Shown here: in pieces, positions 7,253 through 11,931 of the stretch
How the letters are laid out: each line of letters opens with the position of its first letter
Position numbering within the stretch: the stretch's first letter is position 1
Source of the DNA: Desulfobacterales bacterium
GTDB lineage: Bacteria; Desulfobacterota; Desulfobacteria; Desulfobacterales; JASFBJ01
NCBI GenBank assembly: GCA_030149585.1
Contig: JASFBJ010000088.1
Coordinates: 1-11,931 of the forward strand
DNA length: 11,931 bases
Direction: 5' to 3'
Notes under the pieces: model-generated
What the model was told of the DNA's origin: nothing
Seen by the model: only the letters and a program-made list of their open reading frames with translations
Database searches by the model: none
Position numbers and translations under genes: made by a program

Positions 7253-8077
7253 ATGAGCAAAGAACTATCGCATAATAAAGTTCGAAGATATGGAATGGTC
7301 ATTGACCTGGATAAATGTACTGGTTGCGGCGCCTGTATGGTAGCATGCATGGCTGAAAATAATGTGCCGTTTAAGGAAGACGAGTCCAATAAACGTGACA
7401 GCATTACCTGGATGAAAGTCTATAAGCTGACAAATGGTAAGCCTTTCCCAAACACTGAAATTTGCTATCTTCCAAGGCCCTGCCAGCATTGCGAAGGGCA
7501 TGACGGCCATTCTCCATGTGTTTCAGTCTGCCCGGCAACGGCTACGGATTATAATAGTGAAACCGGAATCGTGAGCCAAATCTATACCCGCTGCTTTGGT
7601 TGCCGGTACTGTATGGCTGCCTGTCCATACCATGCCCGTTATTTCAACTGGTGGGATCCGGTCTGGCCGGATGGAATGGAAAAATATTTAAGCCCCAATG
7701 TATCTCCCCGGATGAGAGGGGTTGTGGAAAAATGCAGCTTTTGCTTTCACCGTTATCAACTGGCCAAAGATAAGGCTTATTATGAAGGCCGTTCGGAAGT
7801 CAGGGAAGACGAGTACCAGACTGCCTGCACTCAGGCCTGTCCGGCAGGTGCCATCACCTTTGGTGATTTAAATAATCCTTTGCATGCTGTTCATCAAATG
7901 GTTAAGCCGGATTTAAAGCATGCTGGACGACCTAAAAGCCCCAATGCTTTTCGTTTACTGGAAAGACTGGGGACAAATCCCAAGGTTTATTATCTGTCAG
8001 ATCGTGAGTGGGTGAGAAGGGCCGGTGATAATTATATGGCTGATACAAAAAACCATCTGGAACCAAAAGAACATTAA
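7253..8077 (+). CDS. qrcC: Menaquinone reductase Qrc, iron-sulfur subunit
   Basis: This 274-residue ferredoxin-like protein carries electrons between the QrcA/QrcB head and the membrane subunit. Four cysteine groups are visible: C22-x2-C25-x2-C28-x3-C32; C77-x2-C80-x8-C89-x3-C93; C114-x2-C117-x2-C120-x3-C124; and C161-x2-C164-x27-C192-x3-C196. This is the layout of NrfC/PsrB/DmsB-type subunits. The purified Desulfovibrio complex was reported to hold a [3Fe-4S] cluster as well as [4Fe-4S] clusters; here all four groups keep four cysteines, so which one would bind three irons cannot be told by counting. There is no signal peptide; export by hitch-hiking with the Tat-bearing QrcB is the usual inference. 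A clear AAGGGA lies 6 nt upstream of the ATG. Confidence 0.93.
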   Translation: MSKELSHNKVRRYGMVIDLDKCTGCGACMVACMAENNVPFKEDESNKRDSITWMKVYKLTNGKPFPNTEICYLPRPCQHCEGHDGHSPCVSVCPATATDYNSETGIVSQIYTRCFGCRYCMAACPYHARYFNWWDPVWPDGMEKYLSPNVSPRMRGVVEKCSFCFHRYQLAKDKAYYEGRSEVREDEYQTACTQACPAGAITFGDLNNPLHAVHQMVKPDLKHAGRPKSPNAFRLLERLGTNPKVYYLSDREWVRRAGDNYMADTKNHLEPKEH

Positions 8078-8112
8078 ATCCGGAAGAAAATAAAACAAGG
8101 AGTGCCTGACTT

Positions 8113-9432
8113 ATGATTGATTCCGCATTAATTCCTAAAGGATTAAAACGCTGCCCCACGTGGCAATTTGTTGCAGCCATAGGCGTTTTTGGCGCTGTAG
8201 CATTATGGGGCGTTTATGCGATGCTGCTTTGCTGGTTCAAAGGGCTTAATCAAACCAATATGAATGATTATTACGGCTTTGCCTTATGGATCTGGGCTGA
8301 TTTGGCTGTAATTGCTGTTGGGGGCGGTGCCTTTTTTACCGGACTTTTGCGTTATATTATCGGCAAGGATGAACTGAAAAACATAATTAATTTTGCCGTT
8401 TTGATCGGATTTATCTGCTACAGCTCGGCCCTTTTAATCCTTGGGATGGATGTTGGTCAGCCACTGAGAAGCTGGTTTATCTTCTGGCATGCAAATGTGC
8501 ACTCTATGTTAACTGAAGTTGCCTTTTGCCTTTCCTGCTATTTTGCTGTTTTAACTATTGAATATATTCCATTAGTGCTTGAAAATCGTCAAATGGATAA
8601 AGTTCCTTTCTTTCATAATCTAAGTCATAACATGCATGGGGTTATGGCGGTTTTTGCCGCTACAGGCGCCTTTTTATCATTTTTTCATCAAGGCTCTTTG
8701 GGCGGCGTTGCCGGAGTACTTTTTGGACGGCCCTTTGCCTTTCGAGAAGGGATATTGATCTGGCCCTGGACTTTTTTTCTATTTACATGGTCAGCCGCAG
8801 CTTACGGCCCCTGTTTTACGCTTTTGCTTACCAAACTAACTGAAAAAATTTCTAAAAAGAAGCTGGTTAAGGATAATGTGGTTGAACTGCTGGCCAAAAT
8901 TTCCGGGTGGATGATTTTTACCTACACCATCGCCAAACTGATTGATACTATTTATTGGGCAAATATAACAGCTCCGAGCCTGGGCTTCAAACTAAGTCAT
9001 TTTTACTCAAATAATGCTATTTACGGATACTGGATTCTTTTTGCTGAAATTATTCTTGGTGGAGTTGTGCCGGCTCTTATTCTGATTACTAAAAAAGGAC
9101 GTCAAAATCCAACAGCTTTTACCACGGCAATTATTCTGGCGGTGATCGGTGTTTGCCTAAATCGCTGGGTCATGGTTTTGCAGGTCATGGCTGTGCCGGT
9201 AATGACTTTTGATACCTGGGCGTTATACATTCCCAGCTGGCAGGAAATAGCAACTACCCTTTTGCCGGTAGCTTATGGAGTCATATTGATTATCATTTCT
9301 TTTCGCTATCTGCCTGTTTTTCCCCAGGAACTGGAATTAAATCCTGATGAATCGAACAAAGCCCAACAGAATACTGAAAAGGCTGAAGAAAATCCGGCTC
9401 TGGATGCTAAATTATCTCCGGCAGGAGCCTAA
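8113..9432 (+). CDS. qrcD: Menaquinone reductase Qrc, NrfD-type integral membrane subunit
   Basis: This 439-residue protein is the quinone-reacting membrane subunit of Qrc, of the NrfD/PsrC family. Ten hydrophobic segments are visible, at about 19-41, 55-83, 92-111, 120-151, 175-193, 216-240, 259-281, 303-326, 335-360 and 378-399. The large ten-helix form is the one seen in Qrc, PsrC and alternative complex III. The family-like loop GMDVGQPLRSW (111-121) follows helix 3, and buried polar residues such as D63, H126 and H130 lie in or near helices. The tail after residue 405 is hydrophilic and rich in Glu, Asn and Ala. AAGGAG (8097-8102) precedes the ATG by 10 nt. It is 35 nt after qrcC and 24 nt before the small membrane protein gene. 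Confidence 0.92.
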   Translation: MIDSALIPKGLKRCPTWQFVAAIGVFGAVALWGVYAMLLCWFKGLNQTNMNDYYGFALWIWADLAVIAVGGGAFFTGLLRYIIGKDELKNIINFAVLIGFICYSSALLILGMDVGQPLRSWFIFWHANVHSMLTEVAFCLSCYFAVLTIEYIPLVLENRQMDKVPFFHNLSHNMHGVMAVFAATGAFLSFFHQGSLGGVAGVLFGRPFAFREGILIWPWTFFLFTWSAAAYGPCFTLLLTKLTEKISKKKLVKDNVVELLAKISGWMIFTYTIAKLIDTIYWANITAPSLGFKLSHFYSNNAIYGYWILFAEIILGGVVPALILITKKGRQNPTAFTTAIILAVIGVCLNRWVMVLQVMAVPVMTFDTWALYIPSWQEIATTLLPVAYGVILIIISFRYLPVFPQELELNPDESNKAQQNTEKAEENPALDAKLSPAGA

Positions 9433-9456
9433 ACTCGGTTAAGAGGAGAAGAAAAA

Positions 9457-9615
9457 ATGTTACCGTTTAGTTTTGAATGGGTATGGGATATGGGGCATCT
9501 GGTATTTCATGGTGGATTGTGGTATGCTTTAAGTATTATTGGGCTTGGTATGACCTATTGCATTATTAAGGCAATTATGGATACTGCCCAGGGAAAGGGC
9601 GGCCATCACCACTAA
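9457..9615 (+). CDS. Small single-pass membrane protein, candidate Qrc accessory subunit
   Basis: This 52-codon ORF starts 24 nt after qrcD with a strong ribosome binding site (AGAGGAG, 7-8 nt before the ATG) and ends before a terminator-like hairpin, so it looks translated and is the last gene of the qrc operon. The protein has an amphipathic, Trp-rich start (MLPFSFEWVWDMGHLVFHGG), one membrane helix at about 19-40, and a short tail ending in HHH (50-52); H14 and H18 lie near the helix. I do not recognise a named family. Small one-helix subunits exist in related respiratory complexes (HmcD of the Desulfovibrio Hmc complex is an example), so a structural or assembly role in Qrc is plausible inference. 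That it is a gene is well supported; its function is not. Confidence 0.75.
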   Translation: MLPFSFEWVWDMGHLVFHGGLWYALSIIGLGMTYCIIKAIMDTAQGKGGHHH

Positions 9616-9638
9616 GATTGTTATTTAAATAAGCTTTT

Positions 9639-9682
9639 AAGCGCTTGATCTGTTAGAAAAAATGGAGCAGCGCTTTTTTTTT
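9639..9682 (+). terminator. Probable intrinsic terminator ending the qrc operon
   Basis: AAGCGCT (9639-9645) is complementary to AGCGCTT (9669-9675), whose last T begins a run of nine T at 9674-9682. The loop of 23 nt is long, so the hairpin is weaker than a textbook terminator. It stands 24 nt after the small membrane protein gene and 47 nt before murA, a sensible place to separate the two units. Confidence 0.55.
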
Positions 9683-9729
9683 ATTATGCAGCAAGAATAG
9701 ACCGACCCTGTGGAGTTGGACAAAATAAA

Positions 9730-10983
9730 ATGGATAAAATTATAATCAAAGGCGGACAACCATTAAAAGGTGAGGTTAAAATCAGCGGAGCTAAAAATGC
9801 TGCTCTGCCAATTTTGTTTTCCTCTTTACTTACTGATGGTCTAAATGAATATACCAATGTTCCTGTGTTGCAGGATATTGAAAGCACCAAGACCCTGTTG
9901 ACCAGTTTAGGGGCAAAAATTCAATCTGAAAAAAATCGGGTTCAAATTGATGCTAAGGGGCTTAATAATTATGAGGCATCCTACGATCTGGTACGAAAAA
10001 TGCGGGCTTCAATTCTGGTGCTGGGCCCTTTAGTGGCCAGATTAAAAAAAGCCAAAGTTTCTCTGCCCGGAGGCTGCGCCATTGGTGCCAGGCCCATCAA
10101 CCTGCATCTTAAAGGTTTGGCTAAACTTGGAGCCAGGATTGAACTTAAAGATGGTTTTGTTGAAGCTTCAACCAGGGGGCTTAAGGGAGCTATAATAGAT
10201 TTTGATTTAAAAACCGTCACCGGGACTGAAAACCTTATGATGGCGGCAAGCCTGGCAAAAGGAATCACAATTCTTAATAATGCCGCCCAGGAACCTGAAA
10301 TTATTGCACTGGCAGATGTTTTAAATAAAATGGGGGCCCAAATTACAGGAGCCGGTACCCATAAGATAAGGATTGAAGGCGTACCCTGTTTAAATCCAAC
10401 TTTAGTTAAAATTATTCCAGATCGCATTGAAGCCGGAACTTTTATTGCTGCTGCTGCTCTTACCAGGGGGAATATCCTGATTAAGAACTGCGAACCAGAC
10501 CACCTGACTGCTGTCATTGAAAAACTAAAACAGACCGGCACAAAAATTATAGTTAAAGACAAAACTATTTTGGTTCAGGGCAGTGAGCATATTGGCAGTG
10601 TTGACCTTAAAACAATGCCCTATCCCGGGTTTCCAACGGATATGCAGGCTCAGTTTATGACATTAATGACTATCGCCAATGGCGTGAGTATGATTACTGA
10701 AACCATTTTTGAGAACCGGTTTATCCATGTCAGTGAACTGCGGCGGCTTGGCGCTGATATTACCATCTCCGGCAATAATGCCATGGTAAAAGGTGTTAAA
10801 AATCTTTCAGGAGCCCCGGTTATGGCAACTGATCTAAGGGCAAGTGCCTCCCTGGTTCTGGCTGGTTTGGTGGCCGGAGGCATAACTGAAGTCAGAAGAA
10901 TTTATCATCTGGATAGGGGTTATGACCGACTGGAAGCTAAATTTGCCCGGTTAGGAGCTGATATTAAAAGGGTTCGGGAATAG
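9730..10983 (+). CDS. murA: UDP-N-acetylglucosamine 1-carboxyvinyltransferase
   Basis: MurA (EC 2.5.1.7) transfers enolpyruvate from phosphoenolpyruvate to UDP-N-acetylglucosamine, the first committed step of peptidoglycan synthesis, in the cytoplasm. The 417-residue length is typical. Visible marks are the N-terminal GEVKISGAKNAALPILF (14-30, with K22 and N23 at the active site), the catalytic loop PGGCAIGARPINLHLKGL (113-130) with the reactive Cys at 116, and the C-terminal RGYDRLEAKFARLGADI. The Cys, rather than Asp, predicts a fosfomycin-sensitive type. The ATG at 9730 gives the usual opening MDKIIIKGG; the nearest Shine-Dalgarno-like sequence (TGGAG, 9712-9716) is 13 nt away, so translation initiation may be modest. 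It probably has its own transcription start after the terminator at 9639-9682, but I see no convincing promoter. Confidence 0.96.
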   Translation: MDKIIIKGGQPLKGEVKISGAKNAALPILFSSLLTDGLNEYTNVPVLQDIESTKTLLTSLGAKIQSEKNRVQIDAKGLNNYEASYDLVRKMRASILVLGPLVARLKKAKVSLPGGCAIGARPINLHLKGLAKLGARIELKDGFVEASTRGLKGAIIDFDLKTVTGTENLMMAASLAKGITILNNAAQEPEIIALADVLNKMGAQITGAGTHKIRIEGVPCLNPTLVKIIPDRIEAGTFIAAAALTRGNILIKNCEPDHLTAVIEKLKQTGTKIIVKDKTILVQGSEHIGSVDLKTMPYPGFPTDMQAQFMTLMTIANGVSMITETIFENRFIHVSELRRLGADITISGNNAMVKGVKNLSGAPVMATDLRASASLVLAGLVAGGITEVRRIYHLDRGYDRLEAKFARLGADIKRVRE

Positions 10984-11003
10984 ATAAATAAAAGGTGTTG
11001 CCA

Positions 11004-11132
11004 ATGAAAAATTTTACAGCACTCACTGAAAAATGCTTTGATACTGATCTTTATGTTCGCTTCAAAAATTTAGACTAAATAATTTGCTTTGCCCTTGATA
11101 TCGCTCAAGATGGTGCGTATAGTACACATATT
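11004..11132 (+). pseudogene. HicB-like antitoxin remnant
   Basis: After an AGGTG ribosome-binding-like sequence the frame reads MKNFTALTEKCFDTDLYV, then RFKNLD, then a TAA stop (11076-11078), and continues in the same frame with CFALDIAQDGAYS (11085-11123). The opening and the LDIA-x-(Q)-DG part resemble the start of HicB antitoxins (MKxFTAxxEK...YV...LDIASQG). The rest of a normal HicB, including its C-terminal DNA-binding part, is missing, and the frame runs directly into the HicA-like remnant. The call rests on short motifs, so it is less certain than that of its neighbour. Confidence 0.5.
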
Positions 11133-11255
11133 ATGAAAAGCCGAAAAATTATCAAATAATTAAGGGATGATGGCTGGATTCTTCACCATACGAGAGGTGA
11201 TCATTATCAATTTATAAATTGTAAAATAGGGAAGTCTGTACTATTATTATTGTAA
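11133..11255 (+). pseudogene. HicA-like toxin remnant with in-frame stop
   Basis: The frame from the ATG at 11133 reads MKSRKIIK, a TAA stop (11157-11159), then LRDDGWILHHTRGDHYQF, then a divergent end and stop at 11253-11255. HicA mRNA interferases (double-stranded-RNA-binding-like fold) have the pattern K-S-x-x-I-I-K-x-L-x-x-D-G-W then G-S/D-H-x-Q-F; all of it is here, including the catalytic His in GDHYQF. The internal stop and the lost C-terminal strand (the expected G-K-x-x-x-V-P-x-H segment is absent) make it non-functional. It lies in phase with the HicB-like piece and 47 nt before the PIN-toxin pair. Confidence 0.72.
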
Positions 11256-11302
11256 CAGCGGTATCAATAAACCTGTATGCAACATAATGAATGAGGTATA
11301 AT

Positions 11303-11530
11303 ATGATTATCACTGATGTAATTCCAATTATTGAGTCTCTCGCTCATGCAGATAAGTTTAAGTTGATGCAGATTCTTTTAGCACAACTTGCTAAGGAAGA
11401 AGGTATACATTTGCAAATCCAGATTCCTAAGAAGGACGATTCTTTATGGGATATTGTGGGCATGGCTGAAGGAGAGGATGCAGAAGTCGCGCGACATCAT
11501 GATAAATATCTGTATGGTGTTATAAAATAA
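11303..11530 (+). CDS. Small antitoxin-like protein paired with a PIN toxin
   Basis: I chose the ATG at 11303 (75 residues) over the in-frame ATG at 11291, because GAGG at 11293-11296 then sits 6 nt upstream as a ribosome binding site. The protein starts MIITDVIPIIESLAHADKFK, has a helical N-terminal half (IPIIESL, DKFKLMQILLAQLAKEEG) and a polar C-terminal half with WDIVGMAEGEDAEVARHH. I see no AbrB, MetJ/Arc or Phd signature, so it is not a classical VapB; short proteins of this kind (helix, then an IWDIVGMAEGED-like segment) are, as I recall, found upstream of PIN toxins in cyanobacteria and deltaproteobacteria. The stop TAA overlaps the toxin ATG by one base (TAATG), which implies translational coupling. 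It should bind and neutralise the toxin and perhaps repress the operon. Confidence 0.72.
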   Translation: MIITDVIPIIESLAHADKFKLMQILLAQLAKEEGIHLQIQIPKKDDSLWDIVGMAEGEDAEVARHHDKYLYGVIK

Positions 11531-11928
11531 TGCAAAGTATTTTTGTGGATACAAGTGGATGGTACGCAACGATTGTGCGTAAAGATCATGCTCATAAAGC
11601 TGCAAAACAGTTTTTGTCGAATAATAAGTTGCCGTTGATAACCAGTGATTATGTCATGGATGAAACTGTAACTTTGCTACAATCTCGTATTGGTCACAAT
11701 TATGCTGTAAGTTTTTTAGATGCCCTGCAATCCAGTCAACAAATACAATTAATTTACCTCACTCCATCACATATAGCGGAAACCATCAAACTGTTTCGCA
11801 ACAGACCAGATAAGGGTTGGAGCTTTACCGATTGCTCATCCTTTGTGCTGATGCATGAATATAAAATCCAAGTTGCTTTTGCATTTGATGAGCATTTTCA
11901 ACAAGCTGGCTTTCAAACCAAGCCATAA
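11530..11928 (+). CDS. PIN-domain ribonuclease toxin (VapC-like)
   Basis: This 132-residue protein has the PIN fold expected of type II toxins that cleave RNA with Mg2+ or Mn2+. The acidic residues are visible in order: D7 in FVDTSGWYA, E45 (preceded by D44) in MDETVTLL, D101 in SFTDCSSFVLM and D120 in AFDEHFQQAGF. Length is normal, the frame is intact, and the stop lies 3 nt before the window end, so the gene is complete. It overlaps the antitoxin gene by one base. The target RNA cannot be told; VapC family members cut initiator tRNA, other tRNAs or 23S rRNA. It looks functional, unlike the HicBA remnant just upstream. Confidence 0.86.
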   Translation: MQSIFVDTSGWYATIVRKDHAHKAAKQFLSNNKLPLITSDYVMDETVTLLQSRIGHNYAVSFLDALQSSQQIQLIYLTPSHIAETIKLFRNRPDKGWSFTDCSSFVLMHEYKIQVAFAFDEHFQQAGFQTKP

Positions 11929-11931
11929 GAA

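Noticed and set aside
4242..9432. Nrf, Hmc or Tmc complex
   Set aside because: Hmc and Tmc have large or tetraheme cytochromes and no molybdopterin-fold subunit; Nrf has a catalytic NrfA cytochrome and no such subunit either.
9616..9729. Promoter of murA
   Set aside because: The T-rich stretch gives partial -10 matches (TATTAT near 9682), but I found no credible -35 at a proper distance.
9981..10562. Long antisense ORF (193 codons) opposite murA
   Set aside because: It lies wholly inside a certain gene on the other strand; its Ser/Arg/Pro/Leu-rich composition is that expected of an antisense reading of a conserved gene.

Overview
The window reads like the chromosome of a sulfate-reducing deltaproteobacterium (Desulfobacterota, most likely Desulfobacterales-like). 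The main evidence is a complete four-gene cluster for the Qrc menaquinone reductase, a complex known from sulfate reducers that feed periplasmic electrons from hydrogenases and formate dehydrogenases, via type I cytochrome c3, into the menaquinone pool. The base composition is moderately AT-rich. The species cannot be named from the sequence alone.

Layout. (1) Positions 109-3722, minus strand: a three-gene operon (ATPase, then ABC-2 permease, then a GldG-like membrane-anchored protein), resembling the GldA-GldF-GldG group found well beyond gliding bacteria. (2) The operon is bracketed by two inverted copies of a 101-bp repeat (1-101 and 3875-3975, 96/101 identical). Next to the right copy lies a diverged third arm (about 3980-4060), so 3875-4060 is one long imperfect palindrome: a structured repeat or MITE-like element with no coding capacity. 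(3) Positions 4242-9615, plus strand: qrcA, qrcB, qrcC, qrcD and a 52-codon single-pass membrane protein gene behind qrcD, with 24-49 nt gaps, a plausible sigma70-type promoter at 4126-4154 and a probable terminator at 9639-9682. (4) Positions 9730-10983, plus: murA, first committed step of peptidoglycan synthesis. (5) Positions 11004-11255: a decayed HicB-HicA toxin-antitoxin remnant in one frame with two in-frame stops. (6) Positions 11303-11928: an apparently intact PIN-domain toxin with its small antitoxin, stop and start overlapping.

How it works together. QrcA (periplasmic multiheme cytochrome c with an N-terminal membrane anchor) takes electrons from the cytochrome c pool; QrcB (molybdopterin-oxidoreductase fold lacking the usual metal ligand) and QrcC (four cysteine groups for Fe-S clusters) relay them; QrcD (ten-helix NrfD-type protein) reduces menaquinone. 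The small protein is a candidate extra subunit. The ABC operon is functionally separate and its substrate cannot be read from sequence. The right end is an accessory strip where one toxin-antitoxin module has died beside another that looks alive.

The most interesting points are the paired palindromic elements around the ABC operon, the small qrc-linked membrane protein, and a QrcA with only five canonical heme motifs and exactly ten histidines where the described complex is hexaheme. I see no convincing wholly new system; the qrc cluster is known biology with unusual details.
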